A DNA stretch of 64,000 nt from an uncultured Acidimicrobiales bacterium (GTDB taxonomy: Bacteria > Actinomycetota > Acidimicrobiia > Acidimicrobiales > SZUA-35), in assembly GCA_937922785.1 (NCBI GenBank), contig CALAJQ010000010.1, forward strand, positions 108,600 through 172,599, written 5' to 3'. The translations under genes and the position numbers were made by a program. Under the pieces are notes generated by a model, which saw nothing but the letters and a program-made list of their open reading frames with translations, did no database searches and was not told the DNA's origin. This document shows, one piece after another, positions 18,001 to 24,952 of this stretch; the first letter of the stretch is position 1; each line of letters opens with the position of its first letter.

Positions 18001-20439
18001 TCGACCGTGATAAACAAGCGTCTCTGGATCCACCAGCCGGACGAGGTCACCCGATCGGTAGTAGCGGAAGCCGTCTACTTCTACGAACTTGCCCAAACCG
18101 GGGTCCGTGCCGTCTGAGCTTGCTAAGTATCCGGCCGTCAGTCCTCGGCTGGCGATTAGGAGTTCACCCACTGCGCCTACTGGCACTGGCTGCAGGTACT
18201 CATCAACAACGGCCAAGGTAATGCCGGGGGCCGGCTTGCCAATCGGAACATCGGCAAGAGTCTCAATCTCAGATTCGGTTGCCTTGTAGTACATGCACCC
18301 AACAACGGCCTCCGTCGGCCCGTACTCGTTGAACAGCGAAACCTCGTCAAAGGCCAACCACAATTGTCGGGCGAGTCGAGCGGTGAAGGCTTCACCGCCA
18401 ACCACCAGAGACTTCAGCTGGTGCCCCGGCTCGACCAGCCGCAATAACAACTCTAAATGCGACGGCGTGGCCTTGAGCCAAGTCAGTTCTTGAGCTCTAG
18501 CGACCTGAATCAGGCCTTCTAGACCACTCGGCGCCACGGTGAGCAGCCGCCCTCCAGCCAGTAGTGGCATGAACAGCGTTGTGACGGTGAGGTCAAAGGT
18601 AAGCGGTGTGAACAAGGCCGCAAACGGCGGCTGTTCATCTACAAGATAAGAACTGCGTGCGTAATCCAAGTAGTCGGCGAGGCCAAGATGAGTAATTGGC
18701 ACACCTTTGGGTTCACCAGTTGAGCCCGAGGTAAATAGAAGGTATGCCTCATCTTGCAGACCAATCGCCGGTAGTTCGACGGGGTTCCCCGCTTCGATCG
18801 CCGGCAATTCCCGAAGCACCAGCTCACAGCCTGCACGTTCTATCAGTTGCTTGCGGCGGCTTTCTGGTTGACTTGGGTCAAGCGGAACGTAGGAGCCGCC
18901 AGCAGCAAGCACCGCGTAAATTGCCAGGACAGCGTCGACGGTTCGCTCCATTTCAATGCCCACCCGGACACCTGGAACAACGCCTTCAGAAATTAGCCAA
19001 CCAGCCAGGTCACTGACGTGACGCCAGGTGTCGGGACCGGTGAGCTGGCGGTGCCCGTCGGTTAGGGCGACTCCGCCGTTTGCCATAAGTGAGGCTTCTA
19101 GCTGGGAGACAACATCATCAGGAACTTTGGTGCCGTGAACGGTGCCGGTTCCCCAAGCCGTGACGGTCTCGATCTCGCCGAGGTCCAACAGTGGGAACGA
19201 ACCGATGGGAGCGTCAGGGTTTGACACGAACTCGGCCAGTACAGAGTTGAAATGAGCCGGGACCCGCTGACGCTCAGCGTCAGTACCGACAGCATGATTT
19301 ACATCCAACTCGATGCGAGGCGGACCACCAGCGTAGGTAGTCAGCTGAACTCGCAGCAGGTGTGAAGGGTCAACCGCGCCTGGGTGAACCCAACTTGTTG
19401 TGGCCCGAAACGCACCAAAGTTCGTCACACCACCACGTGGAATTACGTTAACTATTGTCTCGAAGCTGACTTGGTTTGGGGCAGATCCGGGCTTTGCCTT
19501 TCGTATGGTTGCCATGGCCGAGCGCGAGATCCGCTTGTGTAGCGAAGCAAACGTGTCACTGCTTTCGATTTCAATGGCAACCGGGAAAACTTCCATCGCC
19601 GGGCCGATGATGGCCTGGGCCTGTGCTCCAGCTCGGTTGTGAAGAGGCAACCCGATCGAAAAACTGTCAGCCCCGCTTGTGCGGTGAATGAGAACAGCGG
19701 TGGTGGTCAGCAGAAAGGATGTCCAAGCAAGGTCTTCACTAAGACTCGCCAATCGGCCGGCAAGCAATTGATCAAGGTCGGCTCGAAGGCTTTGTATCCC
19801 AACCTCCATTCGATCAGCTGCCGGACTTGGAGATCCGGCCTGACCATACAGTCGGCCCACCTTCGGGCTTAGCGACTGCCGATCCCAGTAGGTGCGAGCA
19901 GAAACTGTTCGGTCATCATTGGCTTGGGCGTCGGCCCAGTCATAGTAAGAGTCAAGTTCGATCTGGTCCCCGGCATAGGCAGCAGCTGTTGCGCCAAAGA
20001 CTGAGGCAGAGGAGGTGGCATCGGTGATTGCGTGATGGAGATTCAAAAACCAAGAGACTGTGCCGTCTTGGTGGTCAATTGTGACGCTGTCATATAGCGA
20101 CACCGTTGCGTCCATGGTGATTGCTGCACGCGAACTCGCCCAGACTTGGGCGTCTTCCAAGCTCATCGTTAGCTGCTCGGTTACTGGCTTCATCTTGCTT
20201 AGAACAGCAGTCGTTTTGCCTGCATCGGAGACGATTGTGGTTCTCAAGACATCCGATGCTTCAACAACCTGAGCGAAGGCAGATCCTAAGCGGCCTAGGT
20301 CGAGCTCAGCCTCGATGTGCCATAACAAGGCGGTGTTTTGGTGAGGAGAGGCCGGAGACTTTGCCTGAGAGGCCCACAGGCTGCGTTGCATCGCCGTGAG
20401 CTGGCGCCCACGACCTATCGATACCGAAACTTCAGCCAT
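12061..20439 (-). CDS. Nonribosomal peptide synthetase C-A(PP-loop)-T-C-A-T-E
   Basis: A 2792-residue, two-module synthetase. Order: C1 (HHAITDA at 135), A1 (A3 SGSTGEPKGVP at about 570, A8 GRADSQIKVGGIRLE at about 810), an inserted PP-loop ATPase (about 845-1185), the rest of A1 (A9 LPKHAIP, A10 LPTSANGKLD at about 1234), T1 (Ser1293), C2 (HHGVSD at 1482), A2 (A3 SGSTGQPKGV at about 1917), T2 (Ser2320), and an epimerisation domain (HHLVIDGVSW at 2495, LESHGRD, RTLGWFTSQYP, NYLGQLD). The A1 pocket D-L-T-K-V-G-E-V-G-K is a near-perfect asparagine code. The A2 pocket D-S-V-L-I-A-E-V-W-K resembles histidine-type codes as I recall them, with low certainty. There is no loading module and no thioesterase, so C1 should accept the pyrrolyl starter and the D-product should pass to the C domain of the gene at 8236. 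Confidence 0.93.
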   Translation of the reverse strand: MAEVSVSIGRGRQLTAMQRSLWASQAKSPASPHQNTALLWHIEAELDLGRLGSAFAQVVEASDVLRTTIVSDAGKTTAVLSKMKPVTEQLTMSLEDAQVWASSRAAITMDATVSLYDSVTIDHQDGTVSWFLNLHHAITDATSSASVFGATAAAYAGDQIELDSYYDWADAQANDDRTVSARTYWDRQSLSPKVGRLYGQAGSPSPAADRMEVGIQSLRADLDQLLAGRLASLSEDLAWTSFLLTTTAVLIHRTSGADSFSIGLPLHNRAGAQAQAIIGPAMEVFPVAIEIESSDTFASLHKRISRSAMATIRKAKPGSAPNQVSFETIVNVIPRGGVTNFGAFRATTSWVHPGAVDPSHLLRVQLTTYAGGPPRIELDVNHAVGTDAERQRVPAHFNSVLAEFVSNPDAPIGSFPLLDLGEIETVTAWGTGTVHGTKVPDDVVSQLEASLMANGGVALTDGHRQLTGPDTWRHVSDLAGWLISEGVVPGVRVGIEMERTVDAVLAIYAVLAAGGSYVPLDPSQPESRRKQLIERAGCELVLRELPAIEAGNPVELPAIGLQDEAYLLFTSGSTGEPKGVPITHLGLADYLDYARSSYLVDEQPPFAALFTPLTFDLTVTTLFMPLLAGGRLLTVAPSGLEGLIQVARAQELTWLKATPSHLELLLRLVEPGHQLKSLVVGGEAFTARLARQLWLAFDEVSLFNEYGPTEAVVGCMYYKATESEIETLADVPIGKPAPGITLAVVDEYLQPVPVGAVGELLIASRGLTAGYLASSDGTDPGLGKFVEVDGFRYYRSGDLVRLVDPETLVYHGRADSQIKVGGIRLEPTEVEAELEAHPAIRRAAARIWTPTQAEIVHHCVRCGLPSNVPDAAFDSDGVCSVCHDYDRIAPQATDYFGDTSDLMAMLAKAQADRTGDYDCIHLLSGGKDSTFALYRLVELGFKVFALTFDNGFISEGAKDNARASAADLGVDHEILSSEFMNEIFADSLARHSNVCHGCYKTIYTLATTKAEEIGAPIIFTGLSRGQLFETRLIPAQFTEDRFDPVAIDSAVVQARRVYHQIDDGPNRLLDNSVFDDGTVFDRVSYVDYYRYTDVSLAEMLDFLENRAPWVRPSDTGRSTNCLVNAAGIHTHITEQGYHNYAEPYAWDVRLGHKTRDEAIEELDDQLDLDDVASMLAEIGYTPKPQEVFTGWIELEDGAETPSPGALRAFLADRLPKHAIPAAFVTVDELPTSANGKLDEAQLPRPVRIHRAVPVVHLETLTEAERQVTRVWEQVLNTEPVGIDDDFFALGGDSLAALEMVVALSDAIGQPIPEEIVFSHTTPRGLAGAIASVIQDAPAPAETTELTPSQLSPSQLTPSQLMPWQQSFVFEHMNDPDSGRQNVGRRYVVRGKVDVGKLAAAVQSAVERHVPLRTTLGLDDHRILPAASAVDIAAGFSPVSSDQLDEIASAALGQPFDIENGPLLRVAIHPMVDGSTGVVIVAHHGVSDLDGTEIIWTDIDKAYRGVQLSSLEDTYSEYTKRHLAEIAAADTSWIGPEQIVAPKLNLGSNGGGADGYVQMSASFAAHSLGTVAGATPMAALLAGLAASLRPLSPSDTLSIALPVSARAVSARDSSASELAGCWLNVVPIQIQVEQGSTYRNLSDQSGRAVGQALSRRMVPPATVNRIRRSHGLAPVDPQVTFAFSKFATSELGGLQADHEVLSGTDVRAPIAFFAEVRGESVRLGLEYSGDVLSETEAQEMLARFDESVVALISSPHALALGENDSKADRFEPLASLIGRFAVQTPDALAVADGTRRITYAGLSDQANGVAQQLAAAGVGIGDKVGVFAPRSAQTAVGIVGVLTAGAAYVALDPDYPTSRLRFIATDGELRAVVAARSDAEAASELGLPVVISDSDPSNSDPTKQQVNLPVPSADDPAYLIYTSGSTGQPKGVVVSHGNIVQSTQTRTQVYGADPKAFLLLSSFSFDSSMVGLFWSLTTGGALVLPEHGLHTDVIHLASVISDMKISHLLAVPALYRVLLEETDSQDLIGLKAVIVAGEACSAELVTAHFAKLGSVQLHNEYGPTETTVWSHHYQFPADFGRGDSALKETVPIGTSIPGVDCAVVDEAGLPVAVGAVGELLIGGFGVTGGYQNRPKETAARFVAASEYSALGLSGTLYRTGDLVRLGANGLLSFVGRVDRQVKVRGFRVEPELIEAQLMSLEGVSDAAVDSQDGRLVAWVATTNSEDPAEPDRIKAALVGQVPSHEIPAIITALELLPRTVNGKVDRTALPSASVSVSASTSEPIDAAADPKAGEIAQIWADVLGLESVGLTDNFFDLGGDSILNIRIVARMRQAGFEVRPRDVFNNPTVDELASLLSDASGTEAKSESVPMAGLVPLLEMQRWFFNQKFADPNHWTQSLWAGVNSDTDFDLFEAAIQELINYHDILRSRFLKSAGSWTQFVADAAPRVDLIRFEAGTDEAEVATSVESTLDIEAGRLIAVGVLPAAGSVSVFVAVHHLVIDGVSWAPLLDDWTRAYEQLRDNQPVDLGPIGSSQADWARAISSQPLSGHWPVVTTHNDERHPVAETLNSQISLGQEEFNEITTDRLEASLVSAVGLAWCEIEGLTQFEVTLESHGRDAELAPQLDLTRTLGWFTSQYPVAVDFGSAPSPASALVAVSSAINAVESLGVGFDSGSPDAQIPGLAFNYLGQLDRAIPTGNLFESVGNFTAGVGKTNHRPHRVGVVAWIADGELVINWDGAEAEISQDKLDRLARATVENLKALSATPDAVSDIATTGVDATTMAALGDLLGGLES
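16358..16402 (-). repeat. Three 15-bp tandem repeats in an NRPS linker
   Basis: Three units of 15 bp (16358, 16373 and 16388) encode a TPSQL/SPSQL repeat in the linker between carrier domain T1 and condensation domain C2. It is probably a flexible spacer grown by slippage. Confidence 0.8.
16885..17907 (-). other. PP-loop ATPase domain inserted between A8 and A9 of adenylation domain 1
   Basis: About 340 residues with no place in an ordinary adenylation domain. It starts with a zinc-ribbon-like pair, C859xxC862 (HHCVRCGLP) and C879xxC882 (GVCSVCHDYD), then the PP-loop LLSGGKDSTFALYRL (Ser924-Ser929), a third pair C995xxC998 (NVCHGCYKT), and conserved-looking motifs (FTGLSRGQLFETRL, STNCLVNAAG). 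The order matches stand-alone N-acetyl-sugar amidotransferases (PseA/WbpG type), which convert an amide into an amidine. PP-loop relatives also make thioamides or nitriles. The insertion site equals that used by methyltransferase and oxidase domains in interrupted adenylation domains. Boundaries are approximate. Confidence 0.88.
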
Positions 20440-20621
20440 GCCTATTCCCTACTTCTAGCGTCAGAGATGGCCCAATCCTGCACACAGAGGTCCACATGTA
20501 TCGATTGAACCAGGGTGACGGACACAGCGCATGGGCCAAAAGTTGCATCCAACCGGGAGTTATTACCGTAGTTTCTTGAGATGCCATGACGCACACTTTT
20601 ACGATGATGAGGAACGATCAG
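20440..20621. promoter_or_regulatory. Divergent intergenic region upstream of the large NRPS
   Basis: About 180 bp between the start of the large NRPS (minus) and the HupE/UreJ-like gene (plus); it must contain promoters for both. A ribosome site GAGGA at 20609-20613 serves the plus-strand gene. I saw no clear dyad and no copy of the zinc-locus dyad. Confidence 0.4.
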
Positions 20622-22007
20622 ATGCGTATTTTTTCCACAGTAGGAAAGCCCTTTGCCGCCGTTGCGCTGGCATTTGCTTTGCTCATAACGCTGATGCCCA
20701 GCGCTGCAAGCGCTCACAGCGCCGAACAAAGCTTGCTTTACTTGAATATTTCAGACAAAGCGCTAGCCGGCACGATTGAGTATCCGTTCCGAGACATTCG
20801 TGAAGTGTTCGGCGTAGAACTCGATGGCACAGATGACGAAATCATCGCCGAAATCGAAAGTATCCAAGACGAGCTATTCAGCTACGCCACCGACCATCTT
20901 TCAATCGGGGCTGACGGAGTCGAGTGGGATCTCACCTTTAATGACTTCGAACTGTTCAGAGAAGAAGGGGTTGATCTTGAATTCGTCGTCTCTGACTTCG
21001 TAGCAACTGTGCCAAACGAGGTAGTGCCTCGTGTCTTGGACATCTCCTTCGATCCATTCTTCGACGAGATCGAAAACCGAGACGGACTTCTGCTTATCGG
21101 CAACGACTGGGCCGCCGGCGTCTTCGACAATGGCGAAGAAGGACTCCTAACCTACACCCCAGAGCGTCGTGATCAGGTGGTAGACCTGGGCGACACCAGC
21201 CAGTGGAAGAACTTCTCAGCTTCGGTTGCTTTAGGCCTTGACCACATCAAGACCGGGCCTGACCACATCCTGTTTGTTCTAGCTCTACTCCTTCCAGCCG
21301 TGTTGATCTTCAGCAGCGGATCCTGGAAGCCAACCAAGAGCTTCACTGCCTCACTCTGGCGCATCCTGAAGATCGCAACGATGTTCACAATCGCTCACAG
21401 CATCACCTTTACCCTTGCTGGCCTTGGCATCTTGCCGCTGCCATCTTCGAAGATCGTTGAAGCAATCATTGCAATCTCAATTGCTGCTGCTGCATTGCAC
21501 AACATCAAGCCAATCTTTCCGAACCGTGAATGGACCCTTTCATTCGTGTTCGGCTTGTTCCACGGCATGGGATTTGCATCCTTGGTTTCAGGCCTTGAGG
21601 CCTCACAGACCACCCAGCTAGTTTCGCTGATGGGCCGTAACGTCGGCATCGAAATCGGCCAGGCAGCCGTGATCATCATGATGTTCCCAATGCTGTTCAT
21701 GCTTCGTCGCACCCGTTTGTACCGCGCAATTCTTGTTGGCGGTTCAGCAGCCCTGGCAGTGGTCAGCATCGGTTGGGCTATCGAGCGAGTCTTCGAGATC
21801 AGCCTTGGAACCGACACCCTGGTTGAGAAGTTTGTTCGTCTTCCGCGGACTTACTACGCAATCGCCATCCTTACCGCCATCGCTGCCGCTTACCGCTGGT
21901 TCGAAGGCCAGCGTGGAGCGCTTATCGATGTTGAGGACTCAGACGACAGCGATGGTCTAGGTTCACCTATCGAGCCCCAGCTAGAGGTTTCTGGTACTAA
22001 AGTCTAA
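20622..22007 (+). CDS. HupE/UreJ-like membrane protein with secreted N-terminal domain
   Basis: A protein of about 461 residues. It has a signal peptide (AALALAFALLITLMPSAASA-like core, cleavage before HSAEQ), a soluble extracytoplasmic domain of about 190 acidic residues, then a membrane domain of six or more spans. The membrane part opens with LDHIKTGPDHILFVLALLLP, the His/Asp-rich motif of the HupE/UreJ_2 family, which is associated with nickel or cobalt uptake. A short acidic tail follows the last span. The ATG at 20622 is chosen for its GAGGA site 8 bp upstream; ATGs at 20586 and 20604 are in frame. It precedes the flippase gene by 3 bp, so the two are probably co-transcribed. The metal role is inference from the family. 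Confidence 0.72.
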   Translation: MRIFSTVGKPFAAVALAFALLITLMPSAASAHSAEQSLLYLNISDKALAGTIEYPFRDIREVFGVELDGTDDEIIAEIESIQDELFSYATDHLSIGADGVEWDLTFNDFELFREEGVDLEFVVSDFVATVPNEVVPRVLDISFDPFFDEIENRDGLLLIGNDWAAGVFDNGEEGLLTYTPERRDQVVDLGDTSQWKNFSASVALGLDHIKTGPDHILFVLALLLPAVLIFSSGSWKPTKSFTASLWRILKIATMFTIAHSITFTLAGLGILPLPSSKIVEAIIAISIAAAALHNIKPIFPNREWTLSFVFGLFHGMGFASLVSGLEASQTTQLVSLMGRNVGIEIGQAAVIIMMFPMLFMLRRTRLYRAILVGGSAALAVVSIGWAIERVFEISLGTDTLVEKFVRLPRTYYAIAILTAIAAAYRWFEGQRGALIDVEDSDDSDGLGSPIEPQLEVSGTKV

Positions 22008-22010
22008 AAA

Positions 22011-23294
22011 ATGGCTAGCGAGCGAAAGTCCTTAGGGCACGACGCGTTTTGGAGTTTCGCCGCTACCGGGACCAAAGCTGTCTCATCGGCACTTATCTTC
22101 TTCCTGCTGGCTCGCCAGCTGGGTGTTGCGAACTATGGAACGTACACCGCCTTACTGGCTGTGTTCCTTCTAGCGGGACCCTTCGTGGTGTTCGGGGTAA
22201 TGCACCCCCTCACCAGGGAGGTCTCAAGCAACCGTGATGCAGCACAATCGGCTTGGGGCGCAGCGCTAGCTCCAGCTTTCATCTCATCGCTGATCTTCAC
22301 CATTGTGGCCACCTTGGTGGTACCCATCTTCTTTACCGAGATCAGCTGGGTGGCCGCTGGTGCGCTAGCGATGGCCGAATTCATGGGCTATGCGCTCATC
22401 ATGACGCCAACGTTCTTGCTGAACTCCATAGACAAGTACCCGGTCTCGGCCGGAATCACTGTTTTGTGGAGTGTGGCCCGTCTGCTTTCAGTGATCGTCA
22501 GCTTGGTCATCCTTGAGCCTTCGATCACCGGGGCATCGGTTGGTTTCTTGGTGGCGGCAATCGTCACCGGTGTGGTCACTAGCGGGGTCGTCTACCGAAT
22601 CGTCGGCGCACCTCAATTCTCCACAAGCAAGAGCATTCAGATGGCCAAGGACGGGTTCCCCTACTCCTTGTCCTCAAGTGGTTCGACCGTCCTGAACGAT
22701 GTCGACAAGCTGATGTTGCAGCAAATCAAGGACAGCAAGGCCAACGGCATCTATTCAGGCGGAAACAAGATCCTCAGTCTCGCTGCAGTGCCTATGTTTG
22801 CATTGTTGGGGGCCACTTACCCTCGTTTCTTCGCCGCTGGAAATGAGCACGGGGTAGCTGGCACCGCAGCCTTTGCTAAAAAACTCTCGCCGATTGTCAT
22901 CGTCTACTCGATCGTGATGGGCGGCGTCATGTTCGTGGTGGCACCCACAATCATTCCAATTCTGTTGGGCGATGGCTTTGAGGAATCGGTCCGGGTTGTT
23001 CGTTGGATGGTCGCTATGCCAATGCTAAATCTCGGTGGCCTCTTGGCCGGCGAGGTGTTAACCGGAGCTGGTTACCAAAACCTTCGGAACCGGATGATTG
23101 TGATCGCCGCGGCAGTCAATATCTCTCTGAACGCAGTTCTCATCCCGCTGTATTCTTGGGGCGGGGCAATCGGTGCTACCTATGCCTCTGAGTTCACACT
23201 GTTGTTCTGCTTCCTGTGGTGGACTCGTCGAAATATTGACAAGCCCGCCCGCGGTTCAGTCGAGGTTAGCGAGCTGGCGTCCAGCGGAACTTGA
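22011..23294 (+). CDS. Wzx-like oligosaccharide/lipid flippase (MVF/MATE superfamily)
   Basis: A 427-residue integral membrane protein with about twelve spans, typical in length for polysaccharide-type flippases. The N-terminus (DAFWSFAATGTKAVSSALIF, then ARQLGVANYGTYT) is the usual first helix and loop of this family. It would move a lipid-linked glycan or another amphiphile across the membrane. No glycosyltransferases lie nearby, so a role in export of the neighbouring peptide product is possible but unproven. Its end overlaps the convergent ABC permease gene by 29 bp. Confidence 0.78.
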   Translation: MASERKSLGHDAFWSFAATGTKAVSSALIFFLLARQLGVANYGTYTALLAVFLLAGPFVVFGVMHPLTREVSSNRDAAQSAWGAALAPAFISSLIFTIVATLVVPIFFTEISWVAAGALAMAEFMGYALIMTPTFLLNSIDKYPVSAGITVLWSVARLLSVIVSLVILEPSITGASVGFLVAAIVTGVVTSGVVYRIVGAPQFSTSKSIQMAKDGFPYSLSSSGSTVLNDVDKLMLQQIKDSKANGIYSGGNKILSLAAVPMFALLGATYPRFFAAGNEHGVAGTAAFAKKLSPIVIVYSIVMGGVMFVVAPTIIPILLGDGFEESVRVVRWMVAMPMLNLGGLLAGEVLTGAGYQNLRNRMIVIAAAVNISLNAVLIPLYSWGGAIGATYASEFTLLFCFLWWTRRNIDKPARGSVEVSELASSGT

Positions 23295-24030
23295 GCCTGG
23301 TTACCAACACTCCAAAAGCTCCCCACCCCGCGATAACCAGCCAGTTTTTCCATGGCCACGGTGTCTCGGTTACGAACGGATTAAACGATTCGCTAAGTGC
23401 CTTGCCAAGGTGAATGACCGGGAACAGGTTGGCCACGTCGCTAATCCAACCTAGGCCTTCTTCGGTGATGATGAAGATGTCGGAGATGAAATACAAAGGA
23501 AGTGCCACTGCATTGGTTACAGCGGGAGCGGCGTCTTCAGACGGGATGATTGTTGTCAGGGCCAAGCCGAGCGCTGAGAATGCGCCAGCCCCAAGCAAGA
23601 TTGATATCAGCATTGGCAATATGCCCACGCCAACTACAGCGACGCCGAACAGCGCCCTGCCCACTCCGATGACGATCACTGCCATCACAAAGCTGATGAC
23701 CATGCCAGCAATCGCTTGAGACAGAACAAAGGTGGTCGGGTTTAACGGTGTTGCTCTGACTCGTTTGAGAATGCCTCGTTCGCGCCGAGCCGTCATTGTG
23801 ATGGCGACATTCACCATGGTGGCTGAGATTATTGACAGTGCCATGATTCCCGGCACGTAGAAGGTGGCAACCTTGCGGCCATTATCAAGCTCTTCGTTGC
23901 CGAAGATCTGTGTGAACAGAACTAGGAAGATCAGCGGTAGGACGACGGTAAAGAACGTCGCTGCAGGGTTTCTGCGGAAGATCAGTAGGTCGAACTTGAG
24001 CTGATGCATCAACTTGGAAATCCACCTCAT
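23266..24030 (-). CDS. ABC-2 type transporter permease
   Basis: A 254-residue permease with an N-terminal cytoplasmic helix (FRRNPAATFFTVVLPLIFLV), about six membrane spans and the ABC-2 central region (GIMALSIISATMVNVAITM, then RERGILKRVRATPL). Its start overlaps the ATPase stop by 4 bp. Together they form a simple two-gene exporter of the DrrAB/daunorubicin type. Such exporters often carry natural products, and this one lies 3 kb from the NRPS, but it is not in the same transcription unit. Confidence 0.88.
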   Translation of the reverse strand: MRWISKLMHQLKFDLLIFRRNPAATFFTVVLPLIFLVLFTQIFGNEELDNGRKVATFYVPGIMALSIISATMVNVAITMTARRERGILKRVRATPLNPTTFVLSQAIAGMVISFVMAVIVIGVGRALFGVAVVGVGILPMLISILLGAGAFSALGLALTTIIPSEDAAPAVTNAVALPLYFISDIFIITEEGLGWISDVANLFPVIHLGKALSESFNPFVTETPWPWKNWLVIAGWGAFGVLVTRLKFRWTPAR

Positions 24031-24935
24031 GCCGACTCCCCTGTCTCGTTTTGTCGAATGAGTTCGAGGTAAGTGTCTTCGAGGTTCGGCTTCACAACTT
24101 CCAGTTCAGTTAATGACGATCCGGACTCTTTGGCCCAGCTCGTGAGCGAGTGCAGCGCCTCAACGACGTCCTCTGTTTCGATCACCGCTTTCTCTTTCTC
24201 CCGATGCCAGCCAAGACGTTCCGGCGGACTTTCGGTGTTGGCGTCCAATGTCCAGGCGATTTTGGTTTTGGCTTGAATTTGGTTCGCTAGATCTTCAGCT
24301 GTTCCGTTAGCAACAACCACACCGCCAGAGATGACCACGATTCGGTCAGCCAGAATCTGCGCCTCGTCCATATAGTGGGTTGTGAGCAGAACGCTGTGGC
24401 CCATGTCTCGCAGTGACTCAATCATCCCCCAAGACTCACGTCGAGCAGTGGGGTCAAAGCCAGTTGTCGGTTCGTCCAGGAAGACCAGTTCCGGATCGCC
24501 GACTAACGCCATTGCTAGGTCAAGCCGTCTCCGTTGGCCACCCGACAACTTCCGAGTCCGCTGCCCGCCTGAATCGGTCAAGCCGACGACGTCTAAGACT
24601 TCGTCAACTCCACGCGGGTTTGCGTAGTAACCAGCCTGCATCACAAGCGATTCTCGAGCAGTCAACTCTGTGACCGGTTCAGACTCTTGCAGGACAATTC
24701 CGATACGTTCACGCCACTTCAGCGGCGCAGTCTGGGGGTCTTCTCCTAGAACTTTGACCGATCCCGAGGTTCGTTCCCTGAAGCCTTCAAGAATCTCAAT
24801 CGCGGTGGTCTTACCTGCACCGTTTGATCCCAGAAACGCCAATATCTCGCCGTCAGCAAGATGGAGATCAAGGCCCTTGAGAACCTCTAAGTCCCCGTAG
24901 CTTTTGTGGAGTCCCTCAACTTCGATGGCGTTCAT
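24027..24935 (-). CDS. ABC transporter ATP-binding protein (exporter)
   Basis: A 302-residue ATPase of the DrrA/CcmA class. Walker A is GSNGAGKTT, the signature is LSGGQRRRLDLAMAL, Walker B is LVFLDEPTTGFD, and the H-loop is in LLTTHYMDEA. A C-terminal extension of about 80 residues is typical of this class. It is the first gene of a two-gene operon with the ABC-2 permease. The dihydropyrimidinase gene ends 17 bp upstream on the same strand, so read-through from the catabolic operon is possible. Confidence 0.9.
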   Translation of the reverse strand: MNAIEVEGLHKSYGDLEVLKGLDLHLADGEILAFLGSNGAGKTTAIEILEGFRERTSGSVKVLGEDPQTAPLKWRERIGIVLQESEPVTELTARESLVMQAGYYANPRGVDEVLDVVGLTDSGGQRTRKLSGGQRRRLDLAMALVGDPELVFLDEPTTGFDPTARRESWGMIESLRDMGHSVLLTTHYMDEAQILADRIVVISGGVVVANGTAEDLANQIQAKTKIAWTLDANTESPPERLGWHREKEKAVIETEDVVEALHSLTSWAKESGSSLTELEVVKPNLEDTYLELIRQNETGESA

Positions 24936-24952
24936 GTGCCAACCCTAGTTGG

